From contig CBDBCK010000028.1 in assembly GCA_965203345.1 (NCBI GenBank), positions 186,001 through 250,000 on the forward strand: a DNA stretch of 64,000 nucleotides, in the 5' to 3' direction. The number at the start of each line of letters is the position of its first letter. Positions within the stretch are counted from its first letter, which is position 1. The translations under genes were made by a program, and so were the position numbers. The DNA is from CBDBCK01 sp965203345. GTDB taxonomy: Bacteria; Chloroflexota; Dehalococcoidia; Lucifugimonadales; Lucifugimonadaceae. The notes beneath the pieces were generated by a model. It saw nothing but the letters and a program-made list of their open reading frames with translations. It ran no database searches and was not told the DNA's origin. This document shows positions 1 through 8,889 of the stretch, piece after piece.

Positions 1-511
1 AAATAAGGGAGGATTTGCTCATAAAGGTGTGCCCAAAAGTCTCGTAGTTGTTGCCGCATATTCGCTGCTTTTCTCTTGCGCGTCGGATAGAACGAAAAAA
101 TACCCGCTTCATCATCACGTGCCAAGGCATATTCACAAAGATTATCGTATCTGCTCTGCCAAGTATAAACCCGCCAACTTTGCTGAAGTAGTTCCCATCC
201 ACCACCCACGTTTCGCCTGCCTCGTCTATCGCCTTACGTATGAGAAGTGATACCTCCCGAGGCTCTCGCTGAACCCAGCCAGGCAACCAATTAATAGCGT
301 CCAGCTCTATGTACTTGTACCTAAACTTGAAGGATATAGCCCGAGCAAGGGTAGATTTTCCACCCCCACCGACCACAGATATACGCTTGCCGAGCTGAAA
401 CGACAGCGGCTCTTTGGCAGAACTGGACAATTTAGCAAACAACCTTTCTATTATGTGCTTGTACACCACAAGTCGCGCATAGATATTGATCACAAAGTTC
501 TTTTCTAGCAT
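1..511 (-). CDS. P-loop adenylate-kinase-like protein (FlaR / 'topology modulation' type), partial
   Basis: Incomplete at the left edge: reading leftwards from the ATG at 511 gives 170 open codons with no stop. After a helical extension of about 45 residues comes a Walker A P-loop (VVGGGGKSTLA). It is followed by ELDAINWLPGW and WVVDGNY, the arrangement typical of small adenylate-kinase-related proteins annotated as FlaR-like DNA topology modulation proteins. Nucleotide binding is expected; the physiological substrate of the family is not settled. It is divergent from the NDP-kinase-like gene to its right, with only about 75 bases between the preferred starts, so the two may share a promoter region. 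The N-terminal extension is longer than usual, and the true start could be further inside. Confidence 0.8.
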   Translation of the reverse strand, partial: MLEKNFVINIYARLVVYKHIIERLFAKLSSSAKEPLSFQLGKRISVVGGGGKSTLARAISFKFRYKYIELDAINWLPGWVQREPREVSLLIRKAIDEAGETWVVDGNYFSKVGGFILGRADTIIFVNMPWHVMMKRVFFRSIRRAREKQRICGNNYETFGHTFMSKSSLI

Positions 512-585
512 ATATGAAAGCCAGCATTAAGTAGACGAAATGCCCGACTTCATTGCTCATGTATCTAATGGGTATATTTATATAT

Positions 586-1479
586 ATGGAAATGGCCTTC
601 ATACTGTTCTCTCCAGATTGTGTTCTATCAAATAAAGTCTCTCGGGCTTTGTCGTTCCTTGGTCAGCACGGGGTCGGTATTCGTGCATACCGATGGCGCC
701 GACTGTCTGCAGATGAGGTCGGATTTTTATACCACAAGAACCGCGTAAACAGGAAGCTCTCCAAGCTTGATTTGCTTGTAGACAGGCTCTTTGACTTTGG
801 CGAGTCTCTGGGCTGCCTGGTTTACCCGGTGTCAGGTTCAAGCCAAGGGTTTCTGCACAGCCGTTTGTCAGGTTTGAAAGGCGACTCGGATCCCTTCATG
901 TGCAATGAGGGGCAATTGCGCCGGGTATTAGGAGCAACGAATAAGCTGCTAAATCTGATCCATACAAGTGACAGCCCGGAAGATTCACTTCGTGAGGCGT
1001 CAATTTTCTTCAGCGACGTCTATAAAACAGCAAACTCGCCTCCCATAGAACTTGCAGGTTTGCATAATGACCTGGAAATAAGAGGCGATAGGCGCCCAGT
1101 GTCCGGCTTTCAAATAATGTGCACCGTCAAACAGCGGATAGAAGCTCAATACGTCAACGGCGGACCAGGGATTTTCAAGCGCCTGGTAGAAAGAGAGCTG
1201 GAGTTAGTATGCTCCGAAACAGATCAAGTATCAATATTCCCACGCATAAGGCAATTACTGAACGACCAGCTATATCAGATTGCCAATACCCGGTTAGATA
1301 ACAATAACGCTATACTGCTGACAAGATTGATAGAGACGGCGCTAAGCAAGGACGGAACGTACTCAAGCCAATCTGGGAACAACAATTTACCTATAGAAGA
1401 ACTGCTGCGCCAAAGTGGTGTTTCCGTCAGTCCCTGGGAAAGGCTGATCCTTGAAGCAGAGCAGGTTGGTATGCGATAG
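586..1479 (+). CDS. NDP-kinase-like domain protein with unknown C-terminal half
   Basis: About 297 residues. The first ~145 resemble nucleoside diphosphate kinase: FILFSPDCV matches the family's opening strand (F-x-x-x-K-P-D), LRRVLGATN matches the R-x-x-x-G-x-T-N segment, and LIHTSDSPEDS matches the catalytic I-H-G-S-D-S loop, so the active-site His is present. The Lys of KPD is replaced by Ser, and the segment between the ATN and His motifs is shorter than in true NDP kinases, so it is probably a divergent paralogue rather than housekeeping Ndk. Residues ~150-297 match nothing I recognise. The reading frame is open from 553, but the ATG at 586 places the start just before the first domain strand. 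It is divergent from the P-loop kinase at 1-511. Confidence 0.6.
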   Translation: MEMAFILFSPDCVLSNKVSRALSFLGQHGVGIRAYRWRRLSADEVGFLYHKNRVNRKLSKLDLLVDRLFDFGESLGCLVYPVSGSSQGFLHSRLSGLKGDSDPFMCNEGQLRRVLGATNKLLNLIHTSDSPEDSLREASIFFSDVYKTANSPPIELAGLHNDLEIRGDRRPVSGFQIMCTVKQRIEAQYVNGGPGIFKRLVERELELVCSETDQVSIFPRIRQLLNDQLYQIANTRLDNNNAILLTRLIETALSKDGTYSSQSGNNNLPIEELLRQSGVSVSPWERLILEAEQVGMR

Positions 1480-1567
1480 AATCTTTGTAGGTACCCTTCT
1501 CAGATCATATCATCACAGAGAAAGTCAAACATGACACATTGAGCATGTCCATCTTCTTCAGCCATAG

Positions 1568-1870
1568 TTGCTTCAAGTGCTAAGGGGCTTGTATATTACT
1601 GCAAAAGATGGAACTGTTTACCTTGATGGGTGCGCAGGGACTTTTAATGTTGGGCTGGGATACAAGCATCCAAATATTGTACAGACTCTTCAGAAAGTGA
1701 TTGAAAGCGGATTAATGGGAGAGGGGAGGCGAATCCTCAAAGAGGATGTGCAGAATTTTGTCAAGAATGAATTGTCGCGCAAATCAATTCCGACCGAATC
1801 ATTGACGGCGCCCAAGGCGCGCGTTTCATCATTCTCATACCCCGCCAACTCGCCGACATTCATCAGCTGA
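1568..1870 (+). pseudogene. Remnant of a class III aminotransferase N-terminus
   Basis: The frame opens with TTG and has no convincing ribosome binding site. Residues ~10-45 (ITAKDGTVYLDGCAG, then NVGLGYKHPNIV) match the N-terminal 'G-x-x-Y-x-D-x-x-G-x-x-x-L-G-H-x-H-P' region of PLP-dependent class III aminotransferases. The catalytic core and the PLP lysine are missing. After about residue 60 the frame continues into unrelated sequence. A parallel frame around 1780-1875 also reads as protein-like, suggesting a junction between two gene scraps. Most likely a dead fragment left by a rearrangement next to the decayed restriction gene downstream. Confidence 0.5.
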
Positions 1871-1936
1871 TACTGTAAAATTACCTCTAGAGAACTTAAA
1901 AATTATTCTAATATACTTAGAAAACTGGAGGAAAAA

Positions 1937-3732
1937 ATGCCCACGGAAAGCGACCAAATCGTCAACCGTAATTTCGGTGAAATTTTTTCCGGCGGAATAC
2001 GCTACGAAGTTCCTTTCTTTCAGCGGGGATATGTGTGGAATAAGCGTCAGTGGGATACGCTCAAGCAGGATGTTGAGGAGCAAATATTAGCCCCTATGGA
2101 TAAAGACGATTTCGCCGCACAGGAGCACTTTTTCGGCCCGGTCGTGGTGCTGGAAAAAACCGGCGGACGCCCGCAGATCAAGACCTTTCAAGTCATTGAC
2201 GGTCAGCAACGCATTACGACCGTCTACCTTATGCTCGCCTATATCAGGAGGCAGATAGAAAAACATTCCCGTCTCAATTCCGATACGGGCAACCATTATT
2301 ATCAACAACTGAGCAAGTGGGTGGTTAACGATGTAGACGACACAGAAAGAGACGACTATTGGAAGATGAAGGTGTTTAGTACCAAGGGCGATCGATTCGC
2401 TACATATCGCGCCGTCTTTGGAGAGGAGGAAAACCCTCGGAGCCCGACGGTTGAAAGTGACAAGGAATTGTATGTTCCTGGGGACGGAAACATTGCTTCT
2501 TTTGACAAATGGCTGGGTAGGCGTTTTGGTCACAGAAAACAGAGCGTAACGAAACTATGGCAGTGGGCGAAAGCCATAACCGAGTGCCTCAAAGTCGTAT
2601 GGATTCCGCTTGGAAGAAAGGACGATCCGCAGGCGATATTTGAGAGCTTGAATGACAAGGGAATGCCGTTGACTGCGGCGGAATTACTGTGCAACTACCT
2701 TTTTAAACCACTTATTGACGAGAAAACCCGTCGACACGAGAAGTTGCACTCGGATCAATGGCTGAAGGCACAGAGGAAGCTTAACGACAAGAAGTCCAAT
2801 ACGTCCTTTGAAGAATACTTGCGTCATCTTTTTTCCATAGGAGAGACAGAAGTGATTGGGACGGGACGACGGGTGTATGTTTCATTCAAGTACAAACACC
2901 GCGACCTTGATTCTAACGGTGCCGAAAAGCACCTGAAGGAAATTGAGTCTTCGGCGGATCTTTACATCCAAATTACGGATCCCTCCCACGGCGGACCCCA
3001 CGCGAGTTTACTTGAAAAAATCCGAGAAACCAATATGACGTCTTGCCGTCCTTTCCTGCTTTCGGTTTTGCAGGCGAGGCAAGATGGCTCGCTGGAAGAA
3101 ACGGACGCTGAAAGTATTATGCGGGAGGCGTATATCTTGCTGGTTCGTCGCAAGATAGCGATGGCGGAATTTCAGATCGACAGATCGTTTTTTCCCGCAT
3201 TGTTGGAAAAAATCAAGCATAAGCCGAATAAGGTCAGAGCAATGCACAAGGTGATTCAGGAAAGTCAATTATGGGTGTCCGACCAAGACTTTGAGGATGC
3301 TTTCACAAGGCGGGCGATATATCGTCGACGTGAAACTAATTTCACGCAGTTGATCCTCCGTGAAATTGACTCATATATGACGCGAAAGTTCACACGGAGA
3401 ATTGCCGGACTATACATCTCTTAACACGGTGGAGCATATCGCTCCGCAAACTCTCACTGACGAATGGATGAACGAACTTGGAGATTACGACGAATCCACC
3501 CGGAGTACCAAGATAGATACCATTGGCAATTTGTGCATTAGAAGCAGAGGAGCCAACTCAGGAATGGGGCAAAAACCTTTTGAGGAAAAAAAACGGATAC
3601 TCCGCGATTCGCCGAGCTTACTAGCGCGCGACATCGCCGAGCGCGACGGACCAGTGGAACATCGACGCCATTGACGAAAGATCAAAATTTCTTGCCCAAA
3701 AGGCGCTGCAAATTTGGAAATGGGGTAGTTAA
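1937..3732 (+). pseudogene. GmrSD-type modification-dependent restriction enzyme (DUF262 + DUF1524), two frameshifts
   Basis: A single-chain GmrSD homologue broken into three frames. The first part (1937-~3400, good GGAGG site before the ATG) is DUF262/GmrS: a PFFQRGYVW motif near residue 27 and the VIDGQQRITT nucleotide-binding signature near residue 88. The frame then shifts near 3400. The DUF1524/GmrD nuclease part continues in another frame with the H-x-x-P-type motif VEHIAPQ, then IGNL and KPFEEKK. A second shift near 3645-3655 moves the terminal helix (WNIDAIDERSKFLAQKALQIW) into a third frame, ending at the TAA at 3730-3732. GmrSD enzymes cleave glucosylated or other modified phage DNA. 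Here the nuclease cannot be made as one chain without frameshifting, so I call it inactive. Confidence 0.85.
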
Positions 3733-4071
3733 GAAAGGAGAGGTCGCAGGCTTTTCACTTTGCAAATTGGCGACGCGTAAGCGGACTTTACTTATGCTCG
3801 CCTCCGACGGCGCTACCTATTCACTGGCGACGCCCCCTTTGCTGATGGGTTTCTTCACCTGCAATCACTGCCTCTAATGTGATTGGATCGGAAGAATCCA
3901 CCCGCGCCATCGCCGATGAACTCACCGCCAAATGTGCGCGTTTTGTAGGTCAGGGTGCAATGCCATAACGGCCTTTTATTGCCGAACCTATACCTGGAGC
4001 AGGAGGGGGATAGTCCCGCCTAAATCTTACTGGCAAGAAGTTTACAACGTCTTACATTAAGGAGAAGGTTA
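3733..4071. other. Intergenic region with a possible coding scrap
   Basis: No intact gene is visible. Around 3875-3955 on the plus strand a short open stretch (IGSEESTRAIADELTAKC, then VGQGAMP and a stop) looks like the C-terminus of an unidentified protein, but it has no start. A self-complementary GGGATAGTCCC lies near 4006-4016, about 55 bases before the next gene. An AAGGAG ribosome binding site lies at 4060-4065 for the gene at 4072. Confidence 0.4.
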
Positions 4072-4785
4072 ATGAGAGAAAAAATAACAGGTTTCGTAGA
4101 ATACGGCTTTGACTCAATAGTAAAATTTGGAGGCAGTTTATTAGTAGATCAGTCTATAACTTCCGTTGCGGTTAAAGCACTTGAAAAATGTGCTTCGCTA
4201 AGTCAACGTATCCTGGTATTCCCAGGCGGAGGTCCTACAGATAAAACTATTGAAGAAATAAATCAGCGTACACCTTTCGCCCCAGAGACTCACCACCACG
4301 CCTGCGTGCTAGCTCAAGATCAAACAGGCTTGATGATATGTGATCCCGCGTTTGGCCAGATGTTGACCCCATGCTCCACTATCACAGACGCCATGGCGAT
4401 TTCTGACGGTGGAAAAATCCCGGTACTGTTACCATCCCAAATAGTACTTGATCTGAATCCTTTTGAAAAAATTTGGGAGATAACTTCAGACGGCATGGCA
4501 GTTTGGCTTGCGTGGCTGCTTGATGCCCCTATGACTGCTATTTTGACCAACGTTGATGGTATATTTCCACCGGGTTCAAACTTCGCTAAGGACAAGGTAG
4601 TGCCATACATTTCAGCACAAGAGTTGTGCAATTGGGGACATACTGCCGTTGACAGATGCGTGCCGGAGTTCATAAGCCAAAGAGGAGGGAAGGCGTGGGT
4701 CGGTCATGGAGGATTTACAGACCGTCTTTCAAAAGCGTTGACGGGACAGCCTACGGTAGGTACATATATCAGGATGATTGAATAA
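4072..4785 (+). CDS. Amino acid kinase family protein
   Basis: 237 residues. It shows the amino-acid-kinase fold signatures: VKFGGSLL near residue 17 (phosphate-binding lysine and glycines), VFPGGGPTDK near residue 49, a DQTG element near 83, ITSDGMAVWLAW near 134, and ILTNVDGIFPPG near 157, the conserved T-N-V-D-G strand. The family includes glutamate kinase, aspartokinase, UMP kinase, small archaeal-type kinases and the non-catalytic molybdenum storage proteins; I cannot place this one further. A strong AAGGAG site precedes the ATG. It is flanked on both sides by decayed genes and has no operon partner. Confidence 0.7.
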   Translation: MREKITGFVEYGFDSIVKFGGSLLVDQSITSVAVKALEKCASLSQRILVFPGGGPTDKTIEEINQRTPFAPETHHHACVLAQDQTGLMICDPAFGQMLTPCSTITDAMAISDGGKIPVLLPSQIVLDLNPFEKIWEITSDGMAVWLAWLLDAPMTAILTNVDGIFPPGSNFAKDKVVPYISAQELCNWGHTAVDRCVPEFISQRGGKAWVGHGGFTDRLSKALTGQPTVGTYIRMIE

Positions 4786-4869
4786 TATCCTGGTCCAAGA
4801 AAATAATACGAGCGTCCATAAACAAAACATCTGATCCTGTTGTTTTAAAAGACGATATTGATGCTGTAT

Positions 4870-5695
4870 ATCCGATGAAATTTGGAGAGTTATTGCGAAG
4901 ACACCGTCTCACTGGCCTTGCAGCTGGTCGGTGTAGTTTCTATAACGATGTTGGGACCGTTTCTGGCTATCGCGCCCGTTCGTCTTTTTAGCCGATACGC
5001 TCATAGGCCGAGGCACTGAACTTAGCGGGAGCTACTTCAACGATCTTGGGTACACAGACTACATAGGCTATTTGGTGGTGCCGCTCATGGCAGTAAACCT
5101 CTCGAACACTGTTTTCAGCTGGATAGGCGGGCTGATTAGTCACGAGCAGCGAACGGGAACCTGGGAACGGGTATTAGTCTCTACTCAATACGCCTCTTCA
5201 ATGTTTGTGGGCAGGTCTCTGGCTCACGCTCTTTATATAGGATTGTTCGTATTGGCAACACTATTTCTCGTATTCATCTGGGTTCGTCCCAACTTCGAAG
5301 TTGACGCCCCTGCTGCAGTCATTGTAATTGTCCTGCATCTTATGACCGTTTACGGCATGGCGTTCACTCTTGCCGGGCTATTTCTGCGTTCATCCGACAG
5401 CTGGACTATACAGACAATGCTCACTCGCGCACTTTACTCGCTATCCTTGCAGGTGCGACCTTTCCAATCACCATATTCCCTGGTTGGTTGCAAGTTATAG
5501 CGCGTATATTCCCTTTTACAATAGATATTCGACCTAGAGAGAAGGACGCTGTTACGTGCAGAAACTTTGGGTGATATTACGCCAGATTGGCGCATCATAG
5601 TAGGCATGGCGGTTACGCTATGGGTGGCCGGTTTTGTGCTTTTACGCCGAGAGTTAACACAGGCAAAACGAAGCGGTTCAATAGGTACATTCTGA
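4870..5695 (+). pseudogene. Decayed ABC-2 type permease
   Basis: Recognisable ABC-2 transporter permease sequence spread over several frames. The pieces are a hydrophobic stretch (VVSITMLGPFLAIAPV) around 4930-4980, FLADTLIGRG from about 4990, and a long central part (5072-~5450) with VNLSNTVFSWIGGLI and EQRTGTWERVL. The frame then shifts into ILAGATFPITIFPGW near 5450, and a terminal helix plus basic tail (GFVLLRRELTQAK) ends at the TGA at 5693-5695. At least three frame changes are needed, so no full protein can be made. The stop overlaps the start of the next, intact permease (TGATG), so the two were once a translationally coupled pair. No partner ATPase gene is visible. Confidence 0.75.
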
Positions 5696-6588
5696 TGAAT
5701 TGCCGCGCGAATATAAAAAGGACTTTAAGTGATACAAGAGGAGATTGGAATGCTTTATGGGCGGTTACACACAATCAATTCACTATAGCTAGCCGTTACA
5801 GTAACAGATTCCGAATAGAGCTACTTGGGCATCTGCTGATTTTCCTTCCGATAGCACTGACGGCTTGGGTCTTTGCCGATGGTAGAGGTGCGTCATTCTT
5901 GGAGGAACTTACAGGCTTACCTGATCAATTTACCTTCATAACACTTGGATTTGTAGCGTTTACCGTCTTGGGAATAGGGAACATGATATTACAGGACAGC
6001 AATGTAGCGGGTGGGATAAGTTACGAGATGATGACAGGGACATTTGAGCGTATTCTAGCTGCACCGATTCGCCGTTTAACTATCATACTTGGGATAACAA
6101 ACTACTTTCTTATCCTGTTCTCTTTTCATGCCGTCACTCCGTTTGTAGGAGCGTGGCTGTTGTTCGGATTTGAATCGCAACTGAATTTAGGTCCAGAAGG
6201 CATTGTACTGGCGATAGCCGCTGTTCTGTTCCTGCTGGTGTTGAACCTGTCACTGGGGATCATCGGCGCATCCCTCACCATGACTTTTCGGGACGCTCAA
6301 GTCTATCTACTGGCTATACATCGTCCCGCGGCGATATTGAGCGGGGCATATTTTCTAATAGAGATCCTACCGCAACCGTTCCGCTTTTTAGGGTACATAA
6401 ACCCCATCGCCTATGCCGTAGACGTGTTCCGAGAGGCACTCATAGGCAAGACGCTTATACTGGAGTCCGTCTATATAGAACTGGGTATTTTGGCGGGCAT
6501 GACGGTGGCGGCCTTCATGTTGGCGAGCTTCTTATATAGCCGCTTGATGCAGAGCTTGCAACAACGTGGCACACTGGCATTGTTTTAA
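5695..6588 (+). CDS. ABC-2 type transporter permease
   Basis: About 297 residues with six predicted membrane helices, typical of ABC-2 permeases: a short cytoplasmic start, TM1 near residue 35, an amphipathic MMTGTFERILAAPI coupling segment near 110-125, and a conserved late motif (LGYINPIAYAVDVFREAL) near 240. The start is set at the ATG at 5695, which overlaps the upstream permease remnant's stop by one base. A longer open frame from 5587 reads through the remnant and is unlikely to be used. It once paired with that upstream permease. With its partner broken and no ATPase nearby, function would need an ATPase encoded elsewhere. Confidence 0.75.
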   Translation: MNCRANIKRTLSDTRGDWNALWAVTHNQFTIASRYSNRFRIELLGHLLIFLPIALTAWVFADGRGASFLEELTGLPDQFTFITLGFVAFTVLGIGNMILQDSNVAGGISYEMMTGTFERILAAPIRRLTIILGITNYFLILFSFHAVTPFVGAWLLFGFESQLNLGPEGIVLAIAAVLFLLVLNLSLGIIGASLTMTFRDAQVYLLAIHRPAAILSGAYFLIEILPQPFRFLGYINPIAYAVDVFREALIGKTLILESVYIELGILAGMTVAAFMLASFLYSRLMQSLQQRGTLALF

Positions 6589-6679
6589 AGGGGATATCTC
6601 TAGCTGTCACCCCTCTAACGAACATACTAACAGGCCAACTACCCTGGTCATTGCACAGAGTTTTATAAGCTCCTTGACT

Positions 6680-7897
6680 CTATGTATCCATAGATTCGCG
6701 GGTCTCTAGAAAAGTTCTTGCTGATTCTGCCGCGGCGTTCATTACTTCCATAAGAGGAATATGGTTCGCTTCAGCTATAGTCCGGCATGCTTCATATTCG
6801 GGGGATGGTTGCACTTCCCCGCCGCTCAAATACTTGAACTTGGTCGGCACAAGTCCGAACTTCGTTGGGATATCGTGCATAGAGCGGACAGCTTCATAAC
6901 GCTCCAGGTCTCGGCGGCGTACCCCAAACGTTGTGGTCTCGCGCATAATAACACCTAGCGCTTCGGCTTCCTTCTGCTTTTCGACAAGAGCAGACAAAAC
7001 TAGCCCTGGACGACCTTTCTTCATAATTACCGGGACTATCCACGCGTCAAGAGCGCACTCTCTCAAAAGGCGCCCAACGGCATGTGCAACAACCTCTCCC
7101 GTTGCGTCGTCAATATTTGTTTCTAGAAGAACAAGGGAATGGTTGCTTTTATATTGCGGAGGATTACCTTCCCCAAGCCATAAAGAGACTATATTGGGCG
7201 GCCCATCTTGGGTGTCTCTAGAACCTGCCCCATTACCTATGACCGAAGGGACAAATACGGTTTGATTAAAACGCGCCAACGCAGCAACAATCGCCGCTCC
7301 AGTAGGAGTAATGCTTTCTCCATAGGGAGCATGAATGGAGGAACAGAGAGGCAATTTATGCCGCAGACATATAGCACGAGTCGCGGGAGACGCGGACGCC
7401 ATTCGTCCATGAGAAGAGACTGCCCAGCCGTGAGCCATCGGGAGAGGAGAGGCATATAGGGCATCTATACACAAAAGTCTCATACCCACTACGGCGCCTG
7501 CTACGTCTATCAATGTATCCAGTGTGCCAAGCTCATGCAATTCCGTATGTCTGCTTGGGGAGACGTCGTGAGAGTGAGCGGCTGTTTCTGCTTCCTCCAA
7601 AACCTTAAAGACGCTGAAAATGGCAACTTTATCCGGTTCGGGGAGATTAGAGTTGGAAGTGAAATTGCGCATGATATCCCAGTCCAAGTTTCTCGGACTC
7701 TCCTCATCCAGCTTTACCGTAACCAAAGCTGCGGAAGACGCTCCCCGTCGCACACGCTCCGCAGCCAGTCTCCAACCTGAAACGGGCAACAGTGACAATT
7801 CTTCTTGCAATCTCTCTACAGTAATCCCAGCATCAACGACCGCTCCGAGAATCATGTCCCCGCTAACACCTCCTACAATATCTAAGTAAGCTATCAC
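6680..7897 (-). CDS. larC: Nickel pincer cofactor biosynthesis protein LarC
   Basis: 405 residues, family length for LarC (former DUF111). LarC is the CTP-dependent nickel insertase that places Ni into the pyridinium-3,5-bisthiocarboxylic acid mononucleotide to complete the cofactor of lactate racemase LarA and relatives. The N-terminus AYLDIVGGVSGDMILGAVVDAG is the family signature, followed by HELGTLDTLIDVAGA, PYGESITPTGAAIVAAL, and the C-terminal ETNIDDATGEVVAHAVGRLL and MKKGRPG motifs. Start is GTG at 7897. larE lies immediately upstream on the same strand (51-base gap), so the two are likely co-transcribed. No larB or larA is seen in the window. Confidence 0.93.
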   Translation of the reverse strand: MIAYLDIVGGVSGDMILGAVVDAGITVERLQEELSLLPVSGWRLAAERVRRGASSAALVTVKLDEESPRNLDWDIMRNFTSNSNLPEPDKVAIFSVFKVLEEAETAAHSHDVSPSRHTELHELGTLDTLIDVAGAVVGMRLLCIDALYASPLPMAHGWAVSSHGRMASASPATRAICLRHKLPLCSSIHAPYGESITPTGAAIVAALARFNQTVFVPSVIGNGAGSRDTQDGPPNIVSLWLGEGNPPQYKSNHSLVLLETNIDDATGEVVAHAVGRLLRECALDAWIVPVIMKKGRPGLVLSALVEKQKEAEALGVIMRETTTFGVRRRDLERYEAVRSMHDIPTKFGLVPTKFKYLSGGEVQPSPEYEACRTIAEANHIPLMEVMNAAAESARTFLETRESMDT

Positions 7898-7947
7898 AAA
7901 GCTTCCTTATGGTTTTAGCCAAGCTAAGATCATCATTAGAATACTGA

Positions 7948-8775
7948 TTAACGTCTAACCGAGTAGTTCAAAGAACCGGACACAAACGGAGAAAGATCTA
8001 AAGCGACGTGCTTATACCCGGCGGCTTTTACAGCTTCGTTAGTTTTGCTCCTGAAGTCGCGATCGGCAAAGTTTGGCAGCTCGTCTTCAGCGATCTCTAA
8101 ACGGGCAACCGGATAGTGATGCCGAACTCGGAAGTATCTGAGACCCATCTTCCTCAGTGAGAACTCCGCCTTGGCTATCATTTCCAAAGTATCGACTGTG
8201 ACATGTGTGCCGTAAGGGATTCTAGAGGATAAACAAGGTTGAGCAGGTTTGTCCCATACCGCAAGGCCGAGCTTCTTGGATAACATTCTTGCCTCGTCCT
8301 TGGATATCTGGGCTTCAAGCAATGGAGATTTCACGCCGTACTCTTCTGCCGCTTCCATGCCCGGACGGTAGTCGTGAACATCGTCCGCGTTCGCTCCATT
8401 AGCGATGACTGCTACACCTTCTTCAAACGCTATAGCACGCAGTTGAGTGTAAAGTTCTACTTTACAGAAATAACAACGCCTCAACCCATTAGAAACATAT
8501 CGCGGGTCAGCCATTTCTCCTGTATTGACGACTCTATGCCGCCATCCTCTATCGGCGGCCTGAGCTACAGCCGCCTCAACCTCGTCTTCCGGCACTGCGG
8601 GCGAATAGGCAGTAACAGCTAAAGCAGAGGACCCTAACTCATCGTGAGCTATGCATGCCAAAAGTGAGGAATCCACGCCACCGGAGTATGCTACAACCAT
8701 AGATCCAAACGCGGAGACCACTTCACGTAGACGACGTTCCTTATGGTCAAGTGAAGCTCGAGGTAGAGAAGTCAC
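7948..8775 (-). CDS. larE: ATP-dependent sacrificial sulfur transferase LarE
   Basis: 275 residues, standard LarE length. The PP-loop SGGVDSSLL (residues ~31-39) binds ATP for substrate adenylylation. The motif PCLSSRIPYGT near 180-190 carries Cys181, at the position of the sacrificial cysteine that donates sulfur and becomes dehydroalanine. Only one Cys is present in that segment, unlike the multi-cysteine Fe-S-type LarE proteins, so the single-use mechanism is suggested. GTG start at 8775. It acts before LarC in nickel-pincer cofactor synthesis and lies directly upstream of larC. Confidence 0.92.
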   Translation of the reverse strand: MTSLPRASLDHKERRLREVVSAFGSMVVAYSGGVDSSLLACIAHDELGSSALAVTAYSPAVPEDEVEAAVAQAADRGWRHRVVNTGEMADPRYVSNGLRRCYFCKVELYTQLRAIAFEEGVAVIANGANADDVHDYRPGMEAAEEYGVKSPLLEAQISKDEARMLSKKLGLAVWDKPAQPCLSSRIPYGTHVTVDTLEMIAKAEFSLRKMGLRYFRVRHHYPVARLEIAEDELPNFADRDFRSKTNEAVKAAGYKHVALDLSPFVSGSLNYSVRR

Positions 8776-8889
8776 GTAGCTTATCGTTCCGTTAGATCAC
8801 AAAGAACTAGAACATCTCTATTAGGCTATAGAATAAAATCGCAGACTTACTCGCGCCAGATAAGACACACAGCTACGATAACTCCACTC

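Noticed and set aside
2087..2533. 148-codon minus-strand frame opposite the DUF262 region
   Set aside because: Antisense to conserved GmrS motifs, no ribosome site, no recognisable domain.
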